From contig JBDROU010000085.1 of assembly GCA_043809745.1 (NCBI GenBank), positions 1 to 48,160 on the forward strand: DNA of 48,160 nucleotides. Reading direction: 5' to 3'. The notes under the pieces are model-generated. The model made no database searches and was not told the origin of the DNA. It saw nothing but the letters and a program-made list of their open reading frames with translations. A program made the translations under genes and the position numbers. Positions 24,798 to 34,247 of the stretch are shown piece after piece. How positions within the stretch are numbered: position 1 is the first letter of the stretch; each line of letters opens with the position of its first letter. Origin of the DNA: JBDROU01 sp043809745 [NCBI: bacterium] (GTDB lineage Bacteria; Elusimicrobiota; JBDRMW01).

Positions 24798-25562
24798 TCA
24801 CTGCTTAAAAGCACGGATGTTAGCACAAATAGCTAACTTATGGCCTGTTCTGGCATTTCTAATTTTTGATATTACCTCAATGTTTTTAAATCCAACCTTT
24901 CTCATAAGCGCTAAGAATTCGTTTTCAGGTAAGGCTCCGCCAATACATCTAAACCAATCATCAATATTCTTTTTTACATTTTCAGGCAAGGTTTCTCTCA
25001 AAACAATTTCACAAAAAACCGTTTTCCCGCCAAACTTTAATACCCTATAAACCTCATTCATAACTTTCTCTTTATCCGGTGAAAGGTTGTAGATTCCATT
25101 TGAAGCAACCACATCAAAAAAACCATCATGAAAAGGAAGACGGTCAGAATGTCCGTATTTAATCTCAACATTACGGATGCCGGTTTTTTCCATATTATTC
25201 TTGGCCTTATTTATCATATATTCTGAGATATCCAAACCATAAACTTTGCCGTGCATCCCTACAGCTTTTGCATAAAAATAAAGATCAAGACCTGCGCCGC
25301 AACCCAAGTCTAAGACGGTCTCTCCACCCTTTAACATGACAAAAGGTTGAGGATTGTTCGCTCCGGTAAATGACTCATACATAGAAGGAGTTAGTTTCTC
25401 CAGTATCTCTCTGGGATAACCCACCTTTAACGCAAATTCTTTCCCTACAGGGAAGTTGAACGATGCACAAGGATTAGATGCAACTCGACTGTATTTTTCT
25501 TTAACTGCTTCCTTTATTTCTTCATGGGTTATTTCATCAAGCGATTTTTGTGCTTTTTCCAT
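24798..25562 (-). CDS. ArsM-like SAM-dependent methyltransferase
   Basis: AAGGAGG lies seven bases before ATG at 25562. The 254-residue protein has a class I SAM-binding motif VLDLGCGAGLDLY and then FDVVASNGIYNLSPDKEKVMNE with RVLKFGG. ArsM relatives show a Cys in the N-terminal part, a second in the IDDWFRCIGGALPE segment and one near the C-terminus (KLAICANI). Three such Cys are present (ASNPC, FRCIGG, AICAN), so arsenite or another metalloid is a plausible substrate, though another small-molecule methyltransferase role is possible. It overlaps the cysteine desulfurase gene by 26 bp, so they form one transcript. Confidence 0.6.
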   Translation of the reverse strand: MEKAQKSLDEITHEEIKEAVKEKYSRVASNPCASFNFPVGKEFALKVGYPREILEKLTPSMYESFTGANNPQPFVMLKGGETVLDLGCGAGLDLYFYAKAVGMHGKVYGLDISEYMINKAKNNMEKTGIRNVEIKYGHSDRLPFHDGFFDVVASNGIYNLSPDKEKVMNEVYRVLKFGGKTVFCEIVLRETLPENVKKNIDDWFRCIGGALPENEFLALMRKVGFKNIEVISKIRNARTGHKLAICANIRAFKQ

Positions 25563-26742
25563 TCCTTTTCCTCCTTATTCGCAGAACAGTATCTGAAATT
25601 ATATTAATTGCTTTTTCAATCTCTTTTTTTGTTGTCATTCTACCCGTAGAAAAACGAACGGTTCCTCTTGCCCATTCTTCGGGAACATTCATAGCCTTGA
25701 GAACCGAGGAAACCTCAATCCCGCCTGAATGACAAGCAGCGCCAGCAGAAGCAGCCACATTATCTTTGATTTCAGAAAGCAGATTGTTTGCTTCAATATT
25801 TTTGAAGCTTACGTTTAATGTATTTGGCAGACGCTTCTCTGGATGTCCATTAAGTTTTACTTCCTCAGACCTATCTCCCAATTCCTTATGCAATTTCTTT
25901 ATCAAGCCATTATGCAACGTATCCCTCATCATTTTCATATGAGATATGTTCTTTTCCATTTCACACTCGACGACTTCACATGCTTTCCCAAGACCGACGA
26001 TTCCTAAAATATTTTCCGTACCCGCTCTTCGCTCCTGCTCTTGTCCTGCCCCTTGGATGAATTTAGCCAGCCCTGTTCCTTTTCGAATATAAAGCGCACC
26101 AATTCCTTTAGGAGCATATAATTTATGTCCCGCTATGGACAGAAGGTCTATCCCCATCACATCTACATTAATCGGAATTTTGCCAACCGACTGGGCAGCA
26201 TCAGTATGCATAATAATTCTCTGCTTTTCCGCAATCTGAGAAATCTGCTCTATTGGCTGAATAGTCCCGACCTCATTATTTGCATGCATGGTCGTAATAA
26301 GTATTGTTTGTGGAGTTATCGCTTTTTCTACATCAGAAATATTGAGCAGTCCATATTCATTTACGGGTAAATATGTCACTTTAAAATTATGTTTTTCAAG
26401 GAACTTGCATACCTCTATCACGGCTGGATGCTCGATTTGTGTAGTAATTATATGATTACCTTTATCATAAAGAGCAAAAGCAGTTCCTTTAAGAGCATAG
26501 TTATTTGACTCTGTGCCGCCGCTAGTAAAAACAATTTCCTTGGGCTGACATTGCAATAAGGAAGCAACCTGACTGCGTGCGCGTTCAACCGCATTTTTGG
26601 TTTGAATACCATACCAGTGAGAGCTAGAAGGATTACCGAAATGCTCGTCCAAATAAGGCCGCATTACTGCTATAACTTCCGGGGCGTGCGGGGTTGTTGC
26701 ATTGTAATCTAAATAGACGGGTTTCTTTATTCTTACCTGCAT
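25537..26742 (-). CDS. Cysteine desulfurase (NifS/IscS family)
   Basis: The family N-terminus (VYLDYNATTPHAPEV) and an AAGG site place the start at about 26742 (MQVRIKKP); the open frame extends 30 bases further. The product of about 401 residues is a PLP enzyme that takes sulfur from cysteine for Fe-S clusters, thiolation or thiocarboxylates. SIAGHKLYAPKGIGALY holds the PLP Lys, and SAGAACHSGG holds the persulfide Cys. HTDAAQSVGKIPI and GTVRFSTGR are family motifs. It overlaps the methyltransferase gene. Group I versus II (IscS versus SufS) cannot be settled by eye; the CHSG region looks NifS/IscS-like. Confidence 0.9.
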   Translation of the reverse strand: MQVRIKKPVYLDYNATTPHAPEVIAVMRPYLDEHFGNPSSSHWYGIQTKNAVERARSQVASLLQCQPKEIVFTSGGTESNNYALKGTAFALYDKGNHIITTQIEHPAVIEVCKFLEKHNFKVTYLPVNEYGLLNISDVEKAITPQTILITTMHANNEVGTIQPIEQISQIAEKQRIIMHTDAAQSVGKIPINVDVMGIDLLSIAGHKLYAPKGIGALYIRKGTGLAKFIQGAGQEQERRAGTENILGIVGLGKACEVVECEMEKNISHMKMMRDTLHNGLIKKLHKELGDRSEEVKLNGHPEKRLPNTLNVSFKNIEANNLLSEIKDNVAASAGAACHSGGIEVSSVLKAMNVPEEWARGTVRFSTGRMTTKKEIEKAINIISDTVLRIRRKRNGKSTKIA

Positions 26743-26797
26743 AAATGCGCCTTGTGTCTCACGGTTAGCCATTTTTTGGCAATCAAAAATATAACGT

Positions 26798-27244
26798 TCA
26801 ACGAATCAATACGCCGTTGCTCGTTCCCTTTTCAAAATCGCCCTGGATTTTGCTCATTTGATTGGTAACATGCGCAAGACAAACAACCGGTCATACTATA
26901 CGCAATTGACATCCAGATTCAAATAATTCCTCTGCTACCATAACAACAAAGGATGTCCCAACCGCAGATCCGATTATTCCAAATTCAATATTATTATAAA
27001 TGAAATTATATGATCTTAAATTGCAGCATGCCCACGTTTTATTTAGCGTTGCTTTTTCTTCTTCCAATAATTTATTAACGATATCGCCGTCGAAATCCAA
27101 TACACAAACCGCGTGAACGTTACCATATTCAATCTTTTTTTTGGCGTCGTGCTTCACGAAGCAAATTTTCTGCGTTAAAAGCAGATGGCTCCATATATTC
27201 TTTTTTGTTAAAGAGTGGAATAGTTTTAAGTTTATTATTCTCAT
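26798..27244 (-). pseudogene. Decayed nucleoside phosphorylase gene
   Basis: Three signs of decay are visible. The first part reads in another frame (MEPSAFNAENLLREARRQKK) until an A8 run at 27135-27142; the open frame 26891-27244 resumes after it with IEYGNVHAVCVLDFDGDIV and WACC. It runs through GIIGSAVGTSFVVMVAEELFESGCQ, a nucleoside-phosphorylase core. Then a TGA near 26888 is followed in the same frame by PVVCLAHVTNQMSKIQGDFEKG, the family's C-terminal end. The roughly 100 residues between are missing, so there is an internal deletion as well. It lies between the desulfurase and cysK genes. The remnant suggests loss of a purine or methylthioadenosine salvage enzyme. Confidence 0.75.
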
Positions 27245-27392
27245 TTATAATAACACACTTTAATGAGAAGAGCCTTAATATATAACTTATCTTGGCAAAA
27301 ATCTTTCATGAAAACTTATTCGAATCTTTTTCTTCTTCGCGTTCTTTGGTTTATATCTTTTCGCTTCACATCATCACATTATTTTATGATTT

Positions 27393-28316
27393 TTATACTT
27401 CAAAATACCGTTCCATAGAAAAATACCGTTCACCTGTATCAGGGAACATTACGACAACAGTTTTACCGGGGCCTAGCTTCTCAGATGTTAATTGTGCAGC
27501 ATATGCTGCAGCGCCTGATGAGATGCCCACAAAAATACCTTCTTTCTGACATATTTTACGAGACATGTGGAAAGCGCGATTATCATCTACTTTTATTATG
27601 TGATCAATTATCTCTCTATTTAATATTTTAGGAATAAAACCTGCTCCTATTCCCTGAATTTTATGCGGGCCTGGTTTCTCTCCGCTTAAGACCGCACTGG
27701 CTAAAGGTTCAACACCGATAATCTTTATTGCAGGATTATTTTTTTTAAGAACTTCCCCTATACCAGTAATACTTCCCCCTGTTCCAATCCCCGCTACTAA
27801 CGCATCAATGGTATTATTCATATCTTCGAGTATTTCTAATGCGGTTGTTTCCCGATGTATCTGTGGATTAACATCATTTTCAAACTGCTGCGGCATATAA
27901 CTGTTAGGTGTATTCTGTAATAGCTGTTCTGCTTTTTGAATAGAACCAGCCATCCCCGTGTTTCCTGGAGTAAGTACTACTTCAGCACCAAATGATTTTA
28001 ATATATATATCCGCTCAAGACTCATGGTTTCCGGCATAACTATTATACACTTATATCCTTTAACCGCTGATACCATTGCGAGTCCAATACCCGTATTACC
28101 ACTGGTTGGTTCAATAATTGTTGCCCCTTTTTTAATTAATCCTTTTTTTTCAGCATCTTCTATCATGGCAAGACAGATCCTGTCTTTTACACTGCCCCCT
28201 GGATTAAAATACTCAAGTTTAGCAAAAACCTCCGCTGATTCTTCACCCACTAATTTATGTAATTTAACCATGGGACTTTTCCCGATAAGTTCGAGTATAT
28301 TCTCTGCAGGTTTCAT
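27393..28316 (-). CDS. cysK: Cysteine synthase (O-acetylserine sulfhydrylase)
   Basis: The 307-residue PLP enzyme makes cysteine from O-acetylserine and sulfide. NPGGSVKDRI holds the PLP Lys and EPTSGNTGIG the phosphate/substrate loop; GIGTGGSITGIGEVL binds the PLP phosphate. The C-terminus, ISSGAAAYAA and PDTGERY, is typical of CysK. Its ATG overlaps the hemL stop (ATGA), so it is the last gene of the sulfur/sirohaem operon. This gives the operon two sulfide outlets, cysteine here and homocysteine through metY. Confidence 0.93.
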   Translation of the reverse strand: MKPAENILELIGKSPMVKLHKLVGEESAEVFAKLEYFNPGGSVKDRICLAMIEDAEKKGLIKKGATIIEPTSGNTGIGLAMVSAVKGYKCIIVMPETMSLERIYILKSFGAEVVLTPGNTGMAGSIQKAEQLLQNTPNSYMPQQFENDVNPQIHRETTALEILEDMNNTIDALVAGIGTGGSITGIGEVLKKNNPAIKIIGVEPLASAVLSGEKPGPHKIQGIGAGFIPKILNREIIDHIIKVDDNRAFHMSRKICQKEGIFVGISSGAAAYAAQLTSEKLGPGKTVVVMFPDTGERYFSMERYFEV

Positions 28317-29563
28317 ATATTCTCTCCCATTGTCAGTAGTACTTTGCGCACCGCATTAATCGTATGATCCAGATCATGCTCACTATGCGCTATCGATAAA
28401 AAGTTTGTTTCAAATGAAGAAGGAGCGATATAAATCCCCTGATGTAAAAGATGGTTAAAAAATATCTTGAATAAACGAACACTATCTCCTTCAAAGGAAA
28501 TACTGAACATGGATGCAACCATATTAACCGTCATCCTGATTTTATTTTTATGAGCTAATGACAAAAAAGCATTATAAAGCTTTCTTGTTTTCAGCTCTAA
28601 TAATGTGTATGGTTTATTTTTCTGCAAGTATCCAAGTGTTATAATACCTGCGGAAGTTGCAACAGGATTTCCTGATAATGTTCCCGCCTGGTATACTGAT
28701 CCCTCAGGGGCAAGAAGCTTCATAATCTTTCTTTTACCCCCAAACGCGCCAACCGACATGCCCCCGCCGATAATTTTCCCGAAACATACTAAATCCGCAT
28801 ATATACCAAAATATTCTTGTGCACCACCCAATGAAAGCCTGAATCCAGTTATCACCTCATCAAAAATAAGCAGTATCCCATATTTTTTTGTTAAAGCTCT
28901 CAATGTCTTTAGAAAATCCTTATGAGGTTTTACAATACCGATATTTGCCATGACAGGTTCCACAATTATTGCTGCTGTTTTATGGCCGATTTTTTTTAAC
29001 CTATGTTCAAGCTTGTTTAAATCATTATAGGGTAAGGTTATGGTATGTTTTACAAAATCAGCAGGCACACCTGCGCTTGAAGGTATTGACAGTAATCCTG
29101 AACCAGCTTTTGATAGCAGATAATCCGCATGTCCATGATATGCACCTTCAAATTTTATAACTAAATCTCTCCTGGTATAAGCGCGGCTAAGTCTGATTGC
29201 AGCCATAACCGCTTCAGTTCCTGAGTTGGTAAGCCGCACCTGATCAATAGAAGGCACTATGGATGTTATAAGTTCTGCTAGTTGCACTTCATTCTTCGTA
29301 GCAGTACCAAAACTGGTACCTTTCGCAAGAGTGCGTTGCACCTGTTCAACAACTTCATGATATGCATGACCAAGAATAAGCGCGCCCCATGAAAGACAAT
29401 AATCAATATATCTTTTCCCTTCTTCACTGGTAATGATTGATCCTTTACCCTCGTTAATAAAAAGAGGAGTACTGCCAACCGATTTAAATGATCGTACAGG
29501 ACTATTAACTCCTCCGGGAATTACGGCAACTGCTTTTTTAAAAAGATTCTTCATTAAAGCCAT
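28313..29563 (-). CDS. hemL: Glutamate-1-semialdehyde aminotransferase
   Basis: The 416-residue PLP aminotransferase turns glutamate-1-semialdehyde into 5-aminolevulinate. Family motifs: VNSPVRSFKSVG, SWGALILGHA, EAVMAAIRLSRAYT, FEGAYHGHAD, FDEVITGFR and GKIIGGGMSVGAFGG with the PLP Lys. Length is normal. It overlaps hemB by 10 bp and cysK by 4 bp. In this operon it feeds the C5 pathway (hemA then hemL) toward sirohaem. Confidence 0.95.
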   Translation of the reverse strand: MALMKNLFKKAVAVIPGGVNSPVRSFKSVGSTPLFINEGKGSIITSEEGKRYIDYCLSWGALILGHAYHEVVEQVQRTLAKGTSFGTATKNEVQLAELITSIVPSIDQVRLTNSGTEAVMAAIRLSRAYTRRDLVIKFEGAYHGHADYLLSKAGSGLLSIPSSAGVPADFVKHTITLPYNDLNKLEHRLKKIGHKTAAIIVEPVMANIGIVKPHKDFLKTLRALTKKYGILLIFDEVITGFRLSLGGAQEYFGIYADLVCFGKIIGGGMSVGAFGGKRKIMKLLAPEGSVYQAGTLSGNPVATSAGIITLGYLQKNKPYTLLELKTRKLYNAFLSLAHKNKIRMTVNMVASMFSISFEGDSVRLFKIFFNHLLHQGIYIAPSSFETNFLSIAHSEHDLDHTINAVRKVLLTMGENI

Positions 29564-30522
29564 TTTTCTGCCTCTTTTGCATAGTAGGTTATTATTTTAT
29601 CTGCGCCCGAACGTTTTATTGCGGTTAGTACTTCGCTCATAAGAGCATGTTCAGCATCTTTATTGCCTTTGGTATAGTTTTTTACCATGGCATACTCTCC
29701 ACTTACGTTATAAGCCGCAATCGGTACGGTAAAATTTTCTTTTGCTCTTCGTATAATATCAAGATATGCAAGCGCAGGTTTAACCATTACGATATCAGCA
29801 CCTTCTTCAATATCCTGCTTTATTTCTTTTAGAGCTTCATCAGAATTTCTATAATCCATCTGATATGATTTTCTATTACCAAATTGTGGAGCAGACGCAA
29901 CCGCATCTCGAAATGGGCCGTAAAAATGAGAGGCATATTTTGCGGCATATGCTAAAATTTTTGTTGTTGAAAAACCTTTTTTATCTAACGCTTTTCGTAT
30001 AACACGAACCTGTCCATCCATCATAGCACTCGGTGCAATAACATCGGCCCCTGCTTCAGCATGTGATAGCGCAATGCGCACAAGAATATCCAATGTTTTT
30101 TTTACATCGATAAAATCTTCCTGAGCTACATACTTGCTTTTTACTACGCCACAATGACCATGGGCGGTATATCCACACAAGCATACATCAGTTATAACGG
30201 TAAAATCTGAAAAACTATCCTTTATTGATCTTACTGCGTTATGTACAATACCGTCTCTCCTATAGGCCTGGCTCGCCGAATCATCTTTATATCTCGATAT
30301 TCCAAAAAGTAATATACTCTTCACTTGTCGTAGAGATCGCATATCTTTTATAAGCTCATCAATTGAAAATCGGCATATACCTGGCATTGAATCGATTTCT
30401 TCTTTAATTTTATTTCCTTCAACCACAAAATAAGGTTGTATAAGATCACGTGCAGAAAGCCGAGTTTCTGCTACTCGTTCTCTATCTCTCTCACAAATTC
30501 TTGTCCTTCTTAATGCTTCCAT
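29554..30522 (-). CDS. hemB: Delta-aminolevulinate dehydratase (porphobilinogen synthase)
   Basis: The 322-residue enzyme joins two 5-aminolevulinates to porphobilinogen. It keeps the zinc-type Cys triad in DVCLCGYTAHGHCG and two active-site Lys in the YAAKYASHFYGPFRDA and MVKPALAYLDI regions. Other motifs are APSAMMDGQV and SYQMDYRNSDEAL. Normal length. The gene starts nine bases after cobA-hemD ends and overlaps hemL. Confidence 0.95.
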   Translation of the reverse strand: MEALRRTRICERDRERVAETRLSARDLIQPYFVVEGNKIKEEIDSMPGICRFSIDELIKDMRSLRQVKSILLFGISRYKDDSASQAYRRDGIVHNAVRSIKDSFSDFTVITDVCLCGYTAHGHCGVVKSKYVAQEDFIDVKKTLDILVRIALSHAEAGADVIAPSAMMDGQVRVIRKALDKKGFSTTKILAYAAKYASHFYGPFRDAVASAPQFGNRKSYQMDYRNSDEALKEIKQDIEEGADIVMVKPALAYLDIIRRAKENFTVPIAAYNVSGEYAMVKNYTKGNKDAEHALMSEVLTAIKRSGADKIITYYAKEAEKWL

Positions 30523-30531
30523 TTATTTATC

Positions 30532-31953
30532 TTATCGCAGGACTTTTTCTTTTTTAAATTCATCGATAAACGCAGCCTTAGTTACATCACCTATACAGGC
30601 TACCGAAATATCATCTGGAATTGTTCCATACCGTCTTTTGAAATTCCTGACGGTGGAAGGACTCGTAAACAGTATCTCATTAAACTCTTTTAAATTAAGA
30701 TCAGGCAGATCTGGCGGCATTACGTTGTTATACGCCAGAGAGGCAATCACCTCAGCACTTAAATCCGTGCATGCTTTTTCCATTCCCTTATCAGAGAGAT
30801 TTGAACGCGGGATAAATATTTTTGATCCCTTAATATCGTTATCTTTTAAAGCATCCACTAATCCCTTAGAAGACTCATCTTGCGGTATTACGTCCGGCAT
30901 TAAACCATGCTGATTGAGTTCTTGCCTTGTTGATTGCCCAATGACCGCAATTTTAATATTATGTAAATGGCGCGCATCAAATCCCAAATAATTAAACCGC
31001 TTAAAAAAATACTCAACACCAACCCGGCTCGTAAACACGATCCAGTCAAAATCACGAATATGTTTTACATGTTCATCAAACTCGGTATAATCTGCAAGCG
31101 GCTCGATCCTGATCATGGGCAGATGAACATAGGTTCCTTCAAGAAAGTATCGTTCTTGAGAAAGCCCGGTAAATAATATCCGCTTATTCCTCTCTGACCA
31201 ATTATATTTTCTATTCATCCCGGCAACTTCACCAATGATGATTATTGCCGGCGGAGTAAGATGTGCTTCCTCTGCCTTACGTACAATATCATCCAATGTA
31301 CCTCTTATTAATTGTTGAGAGATTAAACTTATATCTTTTATTATTGCAACGGGAGTTTCAGCACTTTTTCCTGTTTCTATAACTTTTTTTATTATTTTTT
31401 TTAGATTGCCAACACCCATATATATAACCAAGGTTCCGGATTGCGATAAAATCTCCCCGTTATTGTTTCTTTCTTTCGATGCACTCTCATGCCCCGCCGC
31501 AAACACACAGCTTGAAGCAAGATCCCGATCGGTTAAAGGAATACCGCTCAAGCACGATGCAGCGCCTGCCGCGGTTATACCAGGAACAACTTCAAACTCT
31601 ATATCTGCATTCAATAACATTTTTAGCTCCTCGCTAAACCTGCTAAAAAAAGCAGGATCACCGTTTTTAAGCCGTACAACTTTTTTATTTTCCGCTGCTT
31701 TCTTTAAAATTATCCGGTCAATTACTTCCTGTTCAACCGGATGGCCGTATGAATACTTTCCTTTATGTGCAAGCTTTCCGCAGCAGATCAATTCTGCATC
31801 TTGCCGTGCATACGCTAATAATTCTTTATCAACCAGATAATCATATATAATGACCTCTGCTTGTTCTATTATTCGTTTCCCTCGTACTGTTATGAGGTCA
31901 TGTTTTCCCGGCCCGGCACCGATTAAATATACTTTTCTTTTTATTATATTCAT
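30532..31953 (-). CDS. Fused uroporphyrinogen-III C-methyltransferase / uroporphyrinogen-III synthase
   Basis: The 473-residue protein carries two enzymes of sirohaem biosynthesis. Residues about 1-245 are the CobA-type methyltransferase (VYLIGAGPGKHDLITVRGK, RLKNGDPAFF, VVPGITAAGAA, VIYMGVG), which makes precorrin-2 with SAM. Residues about 255-473 are HemD-type uroporphyrinogen-III synthase (RILFTGLS, DWIVFTSRVGVEYFF, FTSPSTVRNFKRRYG). Together with hemC the fused protein takes hydroxymethylbilane to precorrin-2. The dehydrogenase/ferrochelatase of sirohaem formation (SirC/CysG N-domain) is not visible in the window. Confidence 0.93.
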   Translation of the reverse strand: MNIIKRKVYLIGAGPGKHDLITVRGKRIIEQAEVIIYDYLVDKELLAYARQDAELICCGKLAHKGKYSYGHPVEQEVIDRIILKKAAENKKVVRLKNGDPAFFSRFSEELKMLLNADIEFEVVPGITAAGAASCLSGIPLTDRDLASSCVFAAGHESASKERNNNGEILSQSGTLVIYMGVGNLKKIIKKVIETGKSAETPVAIIKDISLISQQLIRGTLDDIVRKAEEAHLTPPAIIIIGEVAGMNRKYNWSERNKRILFTGLSQERYFLEGTYVHLPMIRIEPLADYTEFDEHVKHIRDFDWIVFTSRVGVEYFFKRFNYLGFDARHLHNIKIAVIGQSTRQELNQHGLMPDVIPQDESSKGLVDALKDNDIKGSKIFIPRSNLSDKGMEKACTDLSAEVIASLAYNNVMPPDLPDLNLKEFNEILFTSPSTVRNFKRRYGTIPDDISVACIGDVTKAAFIDEFKKEKVLR

Positions 31954-32183
31954 TTTTTCATAACCATAACCCTAAATTGCTCGCCCGCAGGTATAACTTT
32001 TAATATTACATGGCCCTCTTCCTTGAGGCTTCTTGGTACATTAAGTATTGCTTCGCCTTCATCTAAAATAAATTCAATGATTTCCCCTGATTGTATATTT
32101 TCTAAAGCTGCTTTTGCTTTAACATAATTCATGGGGCATACAACACCGTGCAAATCTATGGTTTTAACAACATTAAACTCCAT
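31950..32183 (-). CDS. TusA-family sulfur carrier protein
   Basis: The 77-residue protein has the TusA fold pattern: DLHGVVCPMNYVKAKAALENI, GEIIEFILDEGEAILNVPRSL, then VMVMKK. The motif is CPMN where E. coli TusA has CPxP; this CPMN variant is one I associate with anaerobic sulfur-assimilation clusters. The Cys is the probable persulfide carrier. It overlaps the sulfite-reductase fusion by 11 bp and cobA-hemD by 4 bp, so it may pass sulfur between these enzymes or to the sulfur-carrier thiocarboxylate. Confidence 0.85.
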   Translation of the reverse strand: MEFNVVKTIDLHGVVCPMNYVKAKAALENIQSGEIIEFILDEGEAILNVPRSLKEEGHVILKVIPAGEQFRVMVMKK

Positions 32184-33426
32184 CCGATATCTCCCTGATA
32201 ACCTTTTTTTCTCCGATTCTGTCGATCATATGACCAAACCTTTCTTTTTTTCGACCATATTTTCTGTATATATTAACTCCGTTATCTATAAGCTTCATTA
32301 GTCTGTCCTTACTTTCAATTAATTCAAGGAAACGCGTACCCAATCGGGGTATCTTACCCATCGTGCCCCCGATGAACAGGCTATATCCTTTTTTACGAGG
32401 TATCCAGCTTGCCGTAGGACACGTTGATGTACAAATACTGCATAGAATACATTTTGCTTTATCGAGTTTATACTCATTATTTTCTTTATAAATAGCTTTC
32501 GTCGGACACACATTCACACACAGATCACAATGTATGCATGATTCTTTTTCCCATTCAGGAAGTATCCCGCCCATAACACCAATATCATTCTCAGTGGCTT
32601 TGGCGCAATTATGAGGGCAGCCCGTAACCGATATTTTAAATTTATGAGGCGTGTCTTTTCTGAAATAATTTTCATCAAGTTTTTTTGCCAGATCTTTTGT
32701 GTCTATAATACCCCATCGACAGGTAGCTTCACCCGGACAGGCTACAATAACTCGAATCCGCGGCCCACAAGCTCCCATTTCTATATGTGCTTCTTTTAGA
32801 TACTCTCGCGCATTACTTAAATTTTCTTGCTTAACATTATGAATTTCCACACCCTGACGGGTGGATAAATGTACTTCACCGTCAGCATATCGGTCGGAGA
32901 CCTCAGCAATCTTGCGCAACTGAGCAGTCGTAAGATCTCCACCAACCGTTCTTAACCTCATGGCAAATAATTTTTTTTGTTTCTGTTGTATCATCCCTGC
33001 CTTTTTCAATTCAGCAAGATCGGTTCTGTCTGAATCCTGAATTTCCAGTTTTATTTCTTCAACCGTATTTTTTTTAATGCTAAAAGCTTTTATTTCCTCT
33101 TTATTTCCGGCTAAAGAAACGATGACATAAACCATGTTCGGATCATAGGCAAGTTTTATATCCTCCGCTGATGGTCGTGCCGGTGTATCCGGATGACTGT
33201 GATACACCGCAAGAATATGTAATCCTTCATTACGCGCTTTTTTTACCACATCAAATTGTTCTTTAGTATCTAATGAATAATGCTCATTGCTCGTATCTAT
33301 ATTTTTCATCGGATATTCTTTTACTATTTCTTCTTCAATACCGGCGAGATATCCACATGCTTCAACGGGAGTATCCTTTTTTGCATGCTCAATAATATTT
33401 TGTATAACTGCCTGTTTTATCTTCAT
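32173..33426 (-). CDS. JAMM metalloprotease fused to sirohaem sulfite reductase with ferredoxin domain
   Basis: ATG at 33426 follows GGAG by seven bases. Residues 1-about 120 are a JAB/JAMM domain with the zinc motif Glu22, HSHP (His76, His78), Ser86 and Asp89. The rest is a sulfite/nitrite reductase: LRTVGGDLTTAQLRKIA and STRQGVEI; the sirohaem/4Fe-4S cysteines are Cys230, 236, 270 and 274. Two 4Fe-4S motifs follow (Cys297/300/303/307 and 326/329/332/336). In the thiocarboxylate-dependent homocysteine route the JAMM protease (HcyD) trims the sulfur-carrier C-terminus and sulfite reductase supplies sulfide; here the two are one polypeptide. The next gene upstream is the activating enzyme and the carrier lies nearby. 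Confidence 0.9.
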   Translation of the reverse strand: MKIKQAVIQNIIEHAKKDTPVEACGYLAGIEEEIVKEYPMKNIDTSNEHYSLDTKEQFDVVKKARNEGLHILAVYHSHPDTPARPSAEDIKLAYDPNMVYVIVSLAGNKEEIKAFSIKKNTVEEIKLEIQDSDRTDLAELKKAGMIQQKQKKLFAMRLRTVGGDLTTAQLRKIAEVSDRYADGEVHLSTRQGVEIHNVKQENLSNAREYLKEAHIEMGACGPRIRVIVACPGEATCRWGIIDTKDLAKKLDENYFRKDTPHKFKISVTGCPHNCAKATENDIGVMGGILPEWEKESCIHCDLCVNVCPTKAIYKENNEYKLDKAKCILCSICTSTCPTASWIPRKKGYSLFIGGTMGKIPRLGTRFLELIESKDRLMKLIDNGVNIYRKYGRKKERFGHMIDRIGEKKVIREISDGV

Positions 33427-33440
33427 GAGTCCACTCCGCA

Positions 33441-34247
33441 TTATCTTTTTTTAAGATCACATACCGGCTGCTCTCCATCAATGAGCTTTGTTATAGATGG
33501 CGCTTCACCGCATACAGGGCATTGTGCATTCCTTTGTATTGCTACTTCCCTGAACCTCATATCAAGCGCATTAAATATCAGCAGTCTATATACGAGAAGA
33601 GTTCCTTTCCCAAGAAAGAATTTTACCGCTTCAGCCGCCTGAATAGTGCCCAGCATGCCCGCAACTGCTCCCAACACTCCTGCTTGCGAACAGGAAGGGA
33701 CAGTATTTTTGGGCGGTGGGGTACTAAACACACACCGGTAACATGCTGTTCCAGGTACGTAGGTCATGGTCTGTCCGTCAAACCGCAGGATTCCTCCGTG
33801 TGAAAAAGGTTTTTTTTCGAAGACACATGCATCGTTGATCAAAAACTTGGCAGGGAAATTATCAGTACCGTCTATTATAAAATCATAGCTCTGTATGATA
33901 GCCTGTATATTATGCGAAGATACCCGTTCATTATGGGTAACAACGTTTATTTCAGGATTTATCTGTTCTATCTTTTCCTTTGCTGAAACAACTTTTGGTT
34001 TCCCCACATCAGGTGTAAAATGGATAACCTGGCGCTGTAAATTGGATAGATCTACCGTATCCCCATCAACAAGCCCGATCGTACCCACGCCTGCTGCGGC
34101 CAAATAAAGAGCGGCCGGTGCACCGAGTCCGCCGGCGCCTATAATCAGCACCTTGCCATCCATGATCTTTTTCTGCCCATCAATGCCGATATCTTTAAGT
34201 ATTATATGCCGGCTGTACCGTTCCAGCTGTTCATCAGTAAAATTCAT
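33441..34247 (-). CDS. ThiF/MoeB/HesA-family sulfur-carrier adenylyltransferase (HcyF-like)
   Basis: The 268-residue protein adenylates the C-terminal glycine of a ubiquitin-like sulfur carrier. It has GAGGLGAPAALYLAAAGVG (ATP loop), DGDTVDLSNLQRQVIH (Asp and Arg finger), DGTDNFPAKFLINDAC and CYRCVFSTPPP with a CxxC zinc pair (CYRC...CPVC). The sequence fits MoeB/ThiF more than HesA by eye. It follows metY by an ATGA overlap and precedes the JAMM-sulfite-reductase fusion, the neighbour set of HcyF in the methionine thiocarboxylate pathway. Confidence 0.9.
   Translation of the reverse strand: MNFTDEQLERYSRHIILKDIGIDGQKKIMDGKVLIIGAGGLGAPAALYLAAAGVGTIGLVDGDTVDLSNLQRQVIHFTPDVGKPKVVSAKEKIEQINPEINVVTHNERVSSHNIQAIIQSYDFIIDGTDNFPAKFLINDACVFEKKPFSHGGILRFDGQTMTYVPGTACYRCVFSTPPPKNTVPSCSQAGVLGAVAGMLGTIQAAEAVKFFLGKGTLLVYRLLIFNALDMRFREVAIQRNAQCPVCGEAPSITKLIDGEQPVCDLKKR

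Noticed and set aside
24664-25050. Plus-strand 128-codon reading frame opposite the methyltransferase gene
   Set aside because: It is antisense to a real gene, has no ribosome binding site and contains no recognisable domain.
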